Assembly (NCBI RefSeq): GCF_001012825.1
Contig: NZ_LCZJ02000019.1
Location: 359,140-423,139, forward strand
DNA from: Paenibacillus etheri
Lineage (GTDB): Bacteria; Bacillota; Bacilli; Paenibacillales; Paenibacillaceae
Reading direction: 5' to 3'
Length of the DNA: 64,000 bases
Below are positions 41,270 to 50,185 of this stretch, one piece after another. Made by a program: the position numbers and the translations under genes. The notes beneath the pieces are model-generated. The model saw only the letters and a program-made list of their open reading frames with translations. It did no database searches and was not told the DNA's origin. Position 1 is the stretch's first letter; every line of letters begins with the position of its first letter.

Positions 41270-41375
41270 TGATCGCGGCAATATGCCATTCGTTTGATTA
41301 ACAACCGCCCTTGTAAATGTCTCGGGTGGAGGTCGGCTCACGAAGCCTTCAGATCGAACCAGAATGACTTAAGAA
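41270..41375 (+). mobile_element. IS30-family transposase 3' remnant
   Basis: One frame reads SRQYAIRLINNRPCKCLGWR followed by SAHEAF, the conserved end of IS30-family transposases (NNRPRKCLGW.TP.E.F). Only about 35 codons remain, directly after the truncated permease. It marks the likely agent of the rearrangement. To the right, 41375-41560 holds a coherent 60-codon fragment on the minus strand (YKAILDYKLGLKEISKTVGL) that I cannot identify. Confidence 0.65.
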
Positions 41376-41584
41376 CTCAAGAATCTTCTCTTCTGATACT
41401 TTCAAACCTACTGTTTTACTGATTTCTTTTAGCCCAAGCTTATAGTCCAAAATTGCTTTATACAGTGAATATACAAATACTATGTTATGAGGACTAGTTG
41501 CCACATTAAATATATTGGAATATAGGTCGTAGCGGAACTCGAAAAGGAACTTTCAGTCCCCCACTCATTACCTCGTTATGTCCT

Positions 41585-42235
41585 CTATTTCCAAGTATGC
41601 GCCTTGTGAATTGGACTAAGTGGCGATACTAGAAGCTTAATCAGTGATGCCCTGGTCTGCCTTGAAATATCAGCAGACAACGTAGAGGAATGGAACAATC
41701 TCCCTACTGCAAAGGCATGAATAAATTCTCGCCAACTGGAGTAGGATTTCAATACCTTCTGAAGTATTGAACCTACATACTCCCACTTTTCCTCTTCCTT
41801 CATATACTCCAACTCTTTGCCTGCATAGCAATAAAACATCGCCCACCCATAAGAATAAGCGTCAATTCCGCTCGAAGGGAGGCGTCCCATATAATGATTC
41901 ACGATCGACAGCTTGTATTTGTATTCCGGACTGTGCTTCTCTATCTGGATATAGGAGTTTCGTTCAGTTAGTGACATCAAAGACAGCGTATTCCGCATGT
42001 CTAGATATTCTTTGCTCCCATTACCAACTGCCATCCAGGAAAGGATTTCACTCAGCTTGTCGGCATCCGTGATGCCATATGACTCAATGATTGCTCTGCA
42101 CGAACTGCGGGATGAATAAATGCGCTCCGGATTCAGAATGAAAAAATCAGCATTATCTCCACTTACACATAACGAGAGAATGACATCTAGAAATGGCTTC
42201 CATGCAGTTCTGTCTTCTTCCTTATTGAGATTCAT
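41585..42235 (-). CDS. DUF1266 family protein
   Basis: 216 aa, soluble, no signal peptide. Conserved-looking features are DAYSYGWAMFYCYAGKELEY and HAFAVGRLF, which fit the DUF1266 family (tryptophan/glycine-rich helical protein, E. coli YbeU and YbeR). Placed 21 bases after the J-domain gene and last in an operon Hsp70 - J protein - DUF1266. The same trio occurs in E. coli as hscC-djlC-ybeU, which supports the call. Function unknown; probably a client or co-factor of the chaperone pair. Confidence 0.65.
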   Translation of the reverse strand: MNLNKEEDRTAWKPFLDVILSLCVSGDNADFFILNPERIYSSRSSCRAIIESYGITDADKLSEILSWMAVGNGSKEYLDMRNTLSLMSLTERNSYIQIEKHSPEYKYKLSIVNHYMGRLPSSGIDAYSYGWAMFYCYAGKELEYMKEEEKWEYVGSILQKVLKSYSSWREFIHAFAVGRLFHSSTLSADISRQTRASLIKLLVSPLSPIHKAHTWK

Positions 42236-42256
42236 TGTCTTGTAGCCTCCGATCGC

Positions 42257-44269
42257 TTAAATATACAAGAATAATTTCCAAAATTTTCTGATCTGTTTGA
42301 AGATAGCTACGTAAAAAAGGAGTAAAATGAGCTCTAAAATACGGATCCAAACCGGAATCTTAGGAAGAGATGGCTTTTTCGCCCCATCCTTAGAGAGAAC
42401 ATACTTACTCGCTATTGAGCTTTCCTTTATATACGAGGAGGTATTGTTTGTATAGTCTGACCATTTGTCCATCTGGGTCTGGAGCTCTACGTTGTCCAAC
42501 GTCAACACGTTACCCTCGATTTCGATGGTATGATTTTTGAACATTTCCATTGCTTGTTCATAATCGGCATTAATAAGGATCAAGGAATCACCCAACTTAC
42601 CGATACATAGGTAACCAGAGCTACTCGTCACCAAGTCTTCGCTCTCTTTAGAAGGAAGATAAGTGAGTACCTCATTCCCTTTTTTATCAGACTTGATGAT
42701 CTCACGAATAGCTAAATATCTGGTATCCGTAAGCTTCAAGCGTACTGCATTGTCGTTAGGTGACAAAAGATTCAACTCTTCTATCGTCGTAACATCCCTA
42801 ATCTCCACTCGTTTATACGTTTCAATCATGTACTGAATTTGTGAATAGCCGCTCTGATTGACGAACGAGATTGTGATGGTTACATGCAGAATCACCAAAA
42901 TGAAAAGGACGAAGTAATTCCCCTTGAAAAAATTCAGCACAGTTGTCAACAGACGCTCTCGCCAAGGCAGTTTCCCTAATTCCCGTTCCACCCTCTTGAG
43001 AGCTGTTCTATCCCCACCGCTCTGCCGCAATTGGTTTGCGATATCTTTATTTAACTCTGCCATCGATAGGATGCCATCGACATCATTTGGATTGACCTGA
43101 AGTAACCGCTCCAACATCTCCCGCGCATTCTCCAACTGACCAAGCTTGTGAAAGCATTGCCCCGCAAAAAACAGGGCATCCGCATCGTACGGGCTCAGTA
43201 CGAGAATATGATTGGCATCTTTCAGCGCATTCGACCAGTCCCCTTTCCGAAGAAGTAAGCGGGCTCTAGATAGTCGAACATCCCGATCATCAGGTACAAG
43301 CGACACTAATTCAGTGTAAAAGGTTAATACCCGTTCCTCATCATGCAAGCGATTGAAATAATTCACTAGTAAGCGAAGCAGGTCGGGGTCGCCCTTGAAA
43401 AGACTATATGCTCGATTGAGCATATTCCCCGCCGTCTGAAGATCATCGTCCAAGAGTCCCTCGTAAGCGGCTAGCCGAGCGAGCAGATAAGCATCGTAAT
43501 CAAGATTACCCTTGCGAAGAAGAATATAATAGTCGAAGTTCTGGGCACCGAATTTGTTGAATATGTAGGCATACACGTTGGGATACTCTTCATTAAATTG
43601 TTCCCGTTCCTCCACGTTCAGACCGTTCCAACCAAAGACCGATTCAATCGCATCCCATACTGCTCTCGGAAGTAAAAGATTCTCTTCGAGAAACTCTAAT
43701 ACGGTGATCGTCATAGACTTCTTATATTTGATGTTCCACAAAAGATCAGAATTGAGTAGTTCAAGCCATTTGACTGGATTGATCCGCAAAGGAAAATCCT
43801 GGTATAGATTTTCTAGTTGTTTTTCGAAATCTGCTAGCTGTTCATCGAAGTCAGGCTTGTCGTCTTCCTCTCCTTTGTCAAACGGTTGACTGAACTCGTG
43901 ATATCCCTTAGGGTGTAGAATATTACTATCTATATCCTCCGCACCCGTCTCATTTACATTCGTATAATGCTCCCAAATCGACATTCGCGGGACACGTTTT
44001 TCTCGGCGATCGTCGTCGTCATCTTCAACGTCGTCGTCGTCATCGTCATCTTCATCATCCTTGGGACCATTATAGCGATCGCTGGCCCTTCCGCTTTGCC
44101 CTTGCTTATTGGCCTGTTTCATTGCATAATCATAGGCTTCACGTAGCCTCTGAAAACCTTCCGGATCATCCTCAGGATGGTAAACTTTCAGCTTTTGAGA
44201 GTAGGCTCTCTTGATCACCGTTTTATCATCCGTCGGTTCCAATTCGAGAATTGTCCAATACTTATTCAT
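42257..44269 (-). CDS. Membrane-anchored J-domain protein with TPR-like repeats (DjlC/DjlB type)
   Basis: 670 aa. The N-terminal J domain (1 to about 52) reads YWTILELEPTDDKTVIKRAY, then VYHPEDDPEGFQRLREAYD: the loop has HPE in place of HPD, as I recall for the DjlB/DjlC group. An acidic stretch (about 70-90) has runs of Asp. A helical region with TPR-like repeats (DVRLSRARLLLRKGDWSNAL, DALFFAGQCFHKLGQLENAR) covers about 290-410. Membrane helix 1 at about 455-475 (YFVLFILVILHVTITISF) and helix 2 at about 645-663 (IRILELILLLFYVAIF) enclose an extracytoplasmic loop. The start codon directly follows the Hsp70 stop (no gap). Predicted to recruit the Hsp70 to the membrane. Confidence 0.8.
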   Translation of the reverse strand: MNKYWTILELEPTDDKTVIKRAYSQKLKVYHPEDDPEGFQRLREAYDYAMKQANKQGQSGRASDRYNGPKDDEDDDDDDDVEDDDDDRREKRVPRMSIWEHYTNVNETGAEDIDSNILHPKGYHEFSQPFDKGEEDDKPDFDEQLADFEKQLENLYQDFPLRINPVKWLELLNSDLLWNIKYKKSMTITVLEFLEENLLLPRAVWDAIESVFGWNGLNVEEREQFNEEYPNVYAYIFNKFGAQNFDYYILLRKGNLDYDAYLLARLAAYEGLLDDDLQTAGNMLNRAYSLFKGDPDLLRLLVNYFNRLHDEERVLTFYTELVSLVPDDRDVRLSRARLLLRKGDWSNALKDANHILVLSPYDADALFFAGQCFHKLGQLENAREMLERLLQVNPNDVDGILSMAELNKDIANQLRQSGGDRTALKRVERELGKLPWRERLLTTVLNFFKGNYFVLFILVILHVTITISFVNQSGYSQIQYMIETYKRVEIRDVTTIEELNLLSPNDNAVRLKLTDTRYLAIREIIKSDKKGNEVLTYLPSKESEDLVTSSSGYLCIGKLGDSLILINADYEQAMEMFKNHTIEIEGNVLTLDNVELQTQMDKWSDYTNNTSSYIKESSIASKYVLSKDGAKKPSLPKIPVWIRILELILLLFYVAIFKQIRKFWKLFLYI

Positions 44270-45973
44270 CTAGAAATCACGCCACCTTTCTAGGTGATCC
44301 AACTTCCTCTTAAGCTCGGAAGCGACTTCCTCTATCCGTTTCTCATCCTGGGTTGCCAGCACGCGTTCGAACTGATGCATCACAAACTCTACTTCAGAGC
44401 GCTTATCACCGAGCACTTCTTCATACAGTCGTTCCCCCTTGGCGAGGAGGAGTCGGTTCGCGACCCTGTCACGAGGATGAATCTTTATATCCTTAAGTAC
44501 CTTTAAACGATCTTCAATCTGCTGATCCGTTAAATTCCCTGGATTCTGCGTAATGACAAGTCGTTTCATGATTCCTGTACTTATTGTGGTGACTTCCACT
44601 TCGAGAATACCATTAATGTCATAGGTGAATCTGACAAGAATACTCTGTTCGCCTGCCGGTGCGGGCGGTACTTCGACAGCTAATTCTCCAAGCTTGATGT
44701 TGTTCTCAACCCGCCTGCTCTCGCCTTGATAAATATAGATTCTGATCCGCAATTGATTATCCCTTATCGTACAGAACTCTTCTACACGGCTGATCGGAAT
44801 CGGCATATTCCGTTCGATTATCGGGCTGAAATAGCCATCTTCATAGTTACGGTCCCTGTCTACCTGCTTCGACATCTCTATCCCGAGTGTGTAGGGATTC
44901 ACATCCGTCAGTACCACTTCACTTAACGCTTGATTTCTCTCCTTTAGCGCAACTTGAATAGCTGCGCCAAGTACCACAGCCTCGTCGGGATTAATCTCAG
45001 TAAACGGTAGCCTTCCGAACATCTTCCCAATGATCGAACGAATAACCGGCATCCGAGTCGCTCCCCCAATAAGAATGATCGCGTCCAGTTCTTCAGGCAA
45101 CAGTGCGGCATCCCTCATCGCGCGTTCAATCGGATGACGTAGACGGACGAGCAGTTGATTCACTATTTTCTCAAAATCGTCCCGATCTACTTCCATCTCA
45201 AACGTCCGTTCTCCCAGCGTTAAGCTCATCGCCCCTATGCTATTACGACTTAAAGCCAACTTACATACCTCCGCCTGCTTTAAGATGGCAGAGCTCGTCT
45301 TATAGTCCAATTGGTCACCATCGATACCTTGGGAATAAATAAAGTGAGAAGCCAGCAACTGGCTAAAATCCTCCCCACCCAAATAATTGTCTCCCGCGAT
45401 CGACTTAACTTCCATAACACCTTCGAAGAACTCAAGGATCGAAACGTCGAACGTTCCCCCTCCCAAGTCGAAGACGAGAAATCTCGTATCCTCTTGTTGC
45501 TGATGAAGACCGTAGGAGATCGCTGCAGCTGTCGGTTCGTTAATGAGCCGTTCTACCTTAAGGCCCGCTATCTCTGCTGCACGTTTCGTCGCATTTCGTT
45601 GGGTGTCATTAAAATAAGCAGGCACACTGATAACCGCTTCCGTCACCTCTTCTCCAAGGAACGTCTCTGCATCCTCCTTCAATGCCTTTATTATAAAAGA
45701 AGACAATTCCTCTGGAGAAAAAGAATAACAACCCAGCCGATACTTTTTCTCCGTTCCCATATAGCGCTTAAAGGTGGATACTGTAGCGTTCGGATGCGTA
45801 ATTAAACGTTCCTTAGCAATTTGACCGACCAAAATTTCTCCATTACTATCTAAGCTAACGACGGATGGCGTTAAATGCTCTCCAAGTACATTCGGTATAA
45901 TCGCAGGACCCGTTTCTGTCCAATAAGCGACCAGACTATTCGTCGTACCTAGGTCAATCCCTATCATTGTCAA
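44270..45973 (-). CDS. Hsp70-family chaperone, HscC-like
   Basis: 567 aa, shorter than DnaK and close to HscC length. Start TTG (GAGG 8 bases upstream) or the ATG two codons on. The nucleotide-binding domain has all signature motifs: IGIDLGTTNSLVAYW, INEPTAAAISYGL, FDLGGGTFDVSI and IILIGGATRMPVIR. The substrate-binding beta domain (about 375-480) contains DVNPYTLGIEM and a shortened helical lid ends at HLERWRDF. The divergent lid and absence of grpE or dnaJ distinguish it from the housekeeping DnaK. Operon with the J-domain protein and DUF1266 gene. Confidence 0.9.
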   Translation of the reverse strand: MTMIGIDLGTTNSLVAYWTETGPAIIPNVLGEHLTPSVVSLDSNGEILVGQIAKERLITHPNATVSTFKRYMGTEKKYRLGCYSFSPEELSSFIIKALKEDAETFLGEEVTEAVISVPAYFNDTQRNATKRAAEIAGLKVERLINEPTAAAISYGLHQQQEDTRFLVFDLGGGTFDVSILEFFEGVMEVKSIAGDNYLGGEDFSQLLASHFIYSQGIDGDQLDYKTSSAILKQAEVCKLALSRNSIGAMSLTLGERTFEMEVDRDDFEKIVNQLLVRLRHPIERAMRDAALLPEELDAIILIGGATRMPVIRSIIGKMFGRLPFTEINPDEAVVLGAAIQVALKERNQALSEVVLTDVNPYTLGIEMSKQVDRDRNYEDGYFSPIIERNMPIPISRVEEFCTIRDNQLRIRIYIYQGESRRVENNIKLGELAVEVPPAPAGEQSILVRFTYDINGILEVEVTTISTGIMKRLVITQNPGNLTDQQIEDRLKVLKDIKIHPRDRVANRLLLAKGERLYEEVLGDKRSEVEFVMHQFERVLATQDEKRIEEVASELKRKLDHLERWRDF

Positions 45974-46149
45974 ACTGAATTCCTCACTTTATATGTAATT
46001 ATAGAGTATGCTTGCTCCACTCCTATTTATCGGTGTATTTTCATATATTATGAAGTTGTTCCTAAACGTCTTTTGTAGGAAGTACTTTTTCGGGGGACAT
46101 GGTTGATTCCAATGAAGGTTGGGGATATGGAAATTGGATACGTTTTGCT

Positions 46150-46250
46150 TTATTTGAAACATACCCCTGATTGTTCGATCGGGACTTGCTCGCCCATCAT
46201 CTGACGAATTTGTTCCAACGAGAAGCCCAATTCTAAGAAGTCGTCTCAAA
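46150..46250 (-). pseudogene. MerR-family regulator remnant
   Basis: Minus-strand frame FLELGFSLEQIRQMMGEQVP, the helix-turn-helix/dimer-helix boundary of MerR proteins (F.LEEI...), with stops on both sides. Only about 30 codons survive. The rest of 45974-46330 shows no gene. Confidence 0.45.
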
Positions 46251-46333
46251 GTTACAATACGCAACGAAAAATTTTTGATGTCGTGCTCCTACGCTTGTGC
46301 TATACGTGCATGGCCTACACCTTGTAACATTTC

Positions 46334-46380
46334 ACCAAACGCAAAAAACACGCCTCATTTGGCGTGTTTTTACGTTTGGT
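46334..46380 (-). terminator. Terminator behind the tRNA-like sequence
   Basis: Nested palindrome ACCAAACG ... CGTTTGGT with inner AAACACGCC / GGCGTGTTT around TCATTT. On the minus strand it directly follows the CCA end of the tRNA-like sequence, as terminators of real tRNA genes do. Confidence 0.7.
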
Positions 46381-46455
46381 AGAACCAAGAAGGATCGAAC
46401 CCCTGACCTCATCGCTACCAGCAATGCGCCCTCCCCATATCGCTTCCATGCTTCC
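46377..46455 (-). tRNA. tRNA-Thr(GGT)-like sequence, possibly a decayed tRNA or att site
   Basis: On the minus strand the anticodon arm CATTG-CTGGTAG-CGATG gives anticodon GGT with T33 and A37. The variable loop is AGGTC, the T arm is AGGGG-TTCGATC-CTTCT (two G-U pairs), and the 3' end is TGGTTCT-A-CCA. GCGCAT...TGGTA...GATGAGGTC is the usual tRNA-Thr context. A 7-base 5' partner GGAAGCA pairs at 6 of 7 positions, giving a total of 79 nt. The D arm does not fold properly, so the gene is either degenerate or truncated on its 5' side. Confidence 0.45.
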
Positions 46456-46620
46456 ACGAAAGAATGGAGAGGAAGGTCGATGAACTATGGTGCCTGTGAG
46501 CCCATCCGTTAGTCTGACTCCAACGATCACGGTGCATCACAGATTGTCGCTCCCTATTGGGACGCACTCATGGGAGCAACAGCCTCTTATCTAATTTAGC
46601 CGTAGAGAGGATGCTTTAAG

Positions 46621-47460
46621 GTGGAAATCGTAGTTGAACGAGTGTGTGGTATGGATATTCATAAGGATAACATTACTGCATGTATTCTAACGTCTAAAGG
46701 AAAGGAGATTCAAACGTTTTCAACTAAAACTGTGTTTCTATTACAATTAATTGATTGGATTAAACAACATACTTAAAGCAAGTTTCATTCCAGATCGAAA
46801 TCAACGGGAACTTCGAGAACTTGTACGGTATCGTCGGAGTACCATTGAAGAAAGAGCTAGACAAAATAACCGAATTCAAAAAGTGTTAGAAGGAGCCAAT
46901 ATTAAACTTAGCTCTGTTGTCTCTGATATAATGGGTGTATCCTCTCGCGACATGCTCCGTGCCATTACTGATGGTGAAGATGATCCTGAGAAAATTGGCA
47001 AACTTCGCTAGACTTACCATGATACGAAAGAAAGATCAACTTGAACTAGCTCTGCAAGGCTATGTAACCCCTCACCAGCGGCTGATGATAAAGACGATTT
47101 TAACTCATATTGATTTTTTAAGTGAACAGACCCTGCTTTTAGATCAAGAAATCGCTACGAGGGTAGTCCCATTTCATGACGATGTCGAACGTTGAGGCAG
47201 CCCATTCTGTAGTAGCCTCTAAGAACTATCGTGGTGCTATGTATAGACGAACGGCAGCACGAAAAGGAAGAAAAAGAGCAGCAATCTCTGTTGCGCATGC
47301 TATGTTGAGAATAGCCTACTTTCTGTTAACACGCGAAGAAATGTATGTGGACCTAGGCGAAGATTACTTTGACAAACAGAAGCAACAATCTATTGTGAAA
47401 TACGCAGTTCGACGACTAGAAAACTTAGGTTATTCTATAACTATTGCAGAAGTCTCTTAA
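46621..47460 (+). mobile_element. IS110-family transposase, deleted and frameshifted
   Basis: Pieces of one transposase in order: N-terminus CGMDIHKDNITACILTSKGK with the first DEDD aspartate (46621-46776, ends in TAA); the helical middle NQRELRELVRYRRSTIEERA (46751-47011); LLLDQEIATRVVPFHDDVER in a second frame (to 47195); and the C-terminus NYRGAMYRRTAARKGRKRAA (47176-47460). About 70 residues are missing after the N-terminus, and another block including the catalytic serine region (normally between DDVER and the VEAAHS segment) is gone. No intact copy is in the window. Confidence 0.85.
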
Positions 47461-47561
47461 TTCATTAATATACCAATATTCCTATTTCGGGTGCTGTGCC
47501 CTTCAAAAAAATGAATGGACTGCGTCTTATTTACTTTTGCCCTTTTACAGAAACTACAGAT

Positions 47562-48722
47562 TTAATTTTCATGGGAGTTGAAAAGAACCTTGCCTTCCTT
47601 CATGACAAATTTAACCTTGCGAAGATTTTCTATATTAGCGAGTGGATCTCCATCAACTACAAATAAATCAGCCTTCTTACCAGTTTCGATGGTTCCAATT
47701 TCGTGAGTGAGATTGCATATCTTGGCGCCAACAGAAGTTGCCGACACGATAATTTGCATGGGTGTGAGGCCGGCTTGTCCCAACAATCGGATTTCTTCCC
47801 ACGGCATACCTAATGTATACCATGGTTTTTCTTCTTCAATAAAATCGTCTCCCAAGCCGATTTCTCCACCTGCTTGGACAAATCTTCGAACATTGTCTAA
47901 TCCTTGTTCTAATAAGGGGGCTCCAAATTTGTCCTGAAACATTTTTAGTACGGTAAGGGTTGGAACGATTCGGACGCCTTTCTGTACCATTTGCTGAATT
48001 AAACCGTCGTCCAAACGGTCGTAGATCATATGTGCAGCATCATGAATCCCGGAATTTACAAGAATCTGAAGATTTTTAGCGTTAGTTACATGGGCAGAGA
48101 CGTAGGTTCCCCTAGCATGTGCTTCCTGACAGATGACTTCCAGAATCTCTTGATTCAATTTAGGCAATCCGAACGTGCTAGGGTCATACCCGTCTTCAAG
48201 TGCTGTTTTAATAAAATGAATACCTTTATCCAACACTTCTCGAACCCTACTCCTGGCTTCATCAGCACTTCCTACGCCAATCGGTTCTTGCCCGCCGTAT
48301 CCCCCGGGTGCTGTAAAAACTTTGCCGGATGTAAGAATTCTAGGTGATGTACAGCCATCGAGTGCGTTCGTATGTGAGATGACTTCATCAATCGTTGCGT
48401 TTGTCGTCAATCCCTCGTCCCGGATCGTGGTAATACCCTCTTTAAGACATGCTGCCAAATATTCTTTATGGTACCCATGTAGAGGATCATTCTGTAGGTA
48501 TTTGAAACCGGTGTGGGCATGAGTATGAATAAATCCCGGTAGGATCACAAGGCCTTTCAAGTCTATAAGCTTTACATTTTCATTCACAGGATAGTTATCC
48601 AATTCTTGCGAAATGAAACCGATTCGTCCATCTGCAATCTCTATTGTTACATGATGGACGGGCGGTCGTCCGGTCCCATCAATTAAGGTTCCGTTTGTAA
48701 GCAATATTTTTTCGCAAACCAT
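47562..48722 (-). CDS. Amidohydrolase family protein (imidazolonepropionase/prolidase-like)
   Basis: 386 aa, ATG with GTGAGG upstream. Metal site: HTHAHTG in strand 1 (FIHTHAHTGFK), a Lys candidate in GIHFIKTALEDG (possible carbamylated bridge), His in YVSAHVTNAKN and HDAAHMIYD, and Asp near GLGDDF. C-terminal beta domain IGTIETGKKADLFVVDGDPL. This is the metal-dependent hydrolase superfamily that includes amidases and dipeptidases; the substrate is not clear. It stands alone between broken mobile elements and is the only intact gene from 46 to 50 kb. Confidence 0.85.
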   Translation of the reverse strand: MVCEKILLTNGTLIDGTGRPPVHHVTIEIADGRIGFISQELDNYPVNENVKLIDLKGLVILPGFIHTHAHTGFKYLQNDPLHGYHKEYLAACLKEGITTIRDEGLTTNATIDEVISHTNALDGCTSPRILTSGKVFTAPGGYGGQEPIGVGSADEARSRVREVLDKGIHFIKTALEDGYDPSTFGLPKLNQEILEVICQEAHARGTYVSAHVTNAKNLQILVNSGIHDAAHMIYDRLDDGLIQQMVQKGVRIVPTLTVLKMFQDKFGAPLLEQGLDNVRRFVQAGGEIGLGDDFIEEEKPWYTLGMPWEEIRLLGQAGLTPMQIIVSATSVGAKICNLTHEIGTIETGKKADLFVVDGDPLANIENLRKVKFVMKEGKVLFNSHEN

Positions 48723-48899
48723 GGTATAAACCTCACTTTTTGTTATTTATTCCTCCATAATATTATAGTACCGGATGGAGGAGCGAGGTAGATACTATTT
48801 GTTTGTAAATCATTTTATACATACTCACGCTGACCCTTTTCGCCATAATCATTCTTTCGATCAAACTGCCCGTTAGTTGAATAAAGGCGGACTTTAAGG

Positions 48900-49449
48900 G
48901 GAATCTGCTGTTATTCAAAATGCTAAAAAAATTCGACGATAAAGTTCTCGTCGTCGTAAAGGCTTTACAGTTGTCTTGACGACTCGCCAGATACTTCTTT
49001 AGCCACACTTTTCACTCTGTCGTGAAATAAACCTCTCTCTGCTTTGAACCCTTGCCATTAACAATTGCAGCGCCCTTTCCCTCAGTGATTGAAAGCGATC
49101 TTTAAGTGAATTACATCTTCCTCGATTAAAAACTTAGGTATTCGTTTATCCATTTTAAGTTCTCGTAGTTTTAAGGAGGGATTAGAAGTCAAGTATGTTT
49201 TTTTCAAAAGCATAGCGAAAAAGGGAACGAACAAACCGAATCCGATGTCCTAGGCTAAGTGGCTTCAACCAATCAGATTGCTTCGCTAAGTACTCCTTCA
49301 GCAGAGTTAAAGTTATCTCGGTGATATCCAGGTCACCGAGTTCCTTCATCAGCATTTTGTGCTGGAGAGCGTATGCTTTCAATGTTTTTGGACTAAATCC
49401 TTGAATAGTTATCAGTCTCATACAGTCGCCACAACTCACTTAAGATCAT
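48900..49449 (-). pseudogene. Tyrosine recombinase (integrase), several frameshifts
   Basis: Begins at ATG 49449 after AGGAGG (LSELWRLYETDN). A shift then gives IQGFSPKTLKAYALQHKMLM (SAM-like N-terminal domain). Another leads to NPSLKLREL and KRIPKFLIEEDV, then a deletion of the first catalytic Arg region, then IVNGKGSKQREVYF and, after a TGA, VWLKKYLASRQDNCKA. The HxxR and Tyr motifs are unrecognisable. Left of 48900 the frame continues to 48763 without clear homology. Confidence 0.75.
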
Positions 49450-49563
49450 AACAAAACCTCCTATTAGAGCTATTAAATCTAGTTTGCTTCTATATAGAAG
49501 GTTTTAATCTTTCTGATTTGAACTAATGTTTCTCCCTTAGCTCAATGATTTTTCCGTAAAAAA

Positions 49564-50077
49564 TCAATGAAGGCATCCAATACGTACGTTGACCGCTAAT
49601 TGATATTGTTCAGAATCTGACTGGGTATAAAGGATAATCTCTAAATCATTATCCAAGTCTAAGAGTCTATTCGAAATTTCAGTTATTGGAGGATCAGGCA
49701 TTACAGCGGTGTTTAATCTGCTCTGTAATTCTTCAATGCCGTATTCATTATTCTTAAAACGTTCGACTAAGATTTCTAATGATGTATGCCTATTGAAATC
49801 CAATTTATCGGTACATGGTTTGAGTTTTCTGCGCATTCTTTAGCTTTCTGTAGTGAATCGTGCAGAGTTTCACGGATAACATTCCAATCTAGGTCGCAAG
49901 AGAATAGATAATACCCTCTCGCACCGTCATATTTAGTTACCGCGAAAGCAGTGATACCCACTTTTTTTTGTTTTCACCTTCGAACAAAACATATCCGTAA
50001 TTATTGCAATGCTCGTTTGCTGTATAAATCAAAACATTTGCTCCGTCCAGCAATGGTGGTACTTCCAAGTTATTCAC
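49564..50077 (-). pseudogene. Hypothetical protein gene with two frameshifts
   Basis: Three consecutive minus-strand frames make one continuous protein: VLIYTANEHCNNYGYVLFEG, then (after a run of eight A at about 49963-49970) VGITAFAVTKYDGARGYYLF, then (after a shift near 49812) DFNRHTSLEILVERFKNNEY to VNVRIGCLH. Start is probably the GTG at 50077. No known family recognised. The A-run shift may be a sequencing error; the second is less easily explained that way. Confidence 0.55.
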
Positions 50078-50185
50078 CCGCTTTCGCTTACAATCTTCTC
50101 TTCGGAAATAACAGTGACATTTGCAATGAATTGATTTATTTGGCTTATACATGCCCTGGTTATAGTCCAGGGGCGAAAATCGCAA

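Noticed and set aside
43980-44060. GAC/GTC-rich tract as a simple-sequence repeat
   Set aside because: It is the coding sequence of the poly-Asp run in the J-domain protein, in frame and interrupted; not treated as an independent repeat.
45989-46264. 91-codon minus-strand frame
   Set aside because: Its residues do not match a family, while another frame of the same DNA matches MerR proteins; treated as a remnant.
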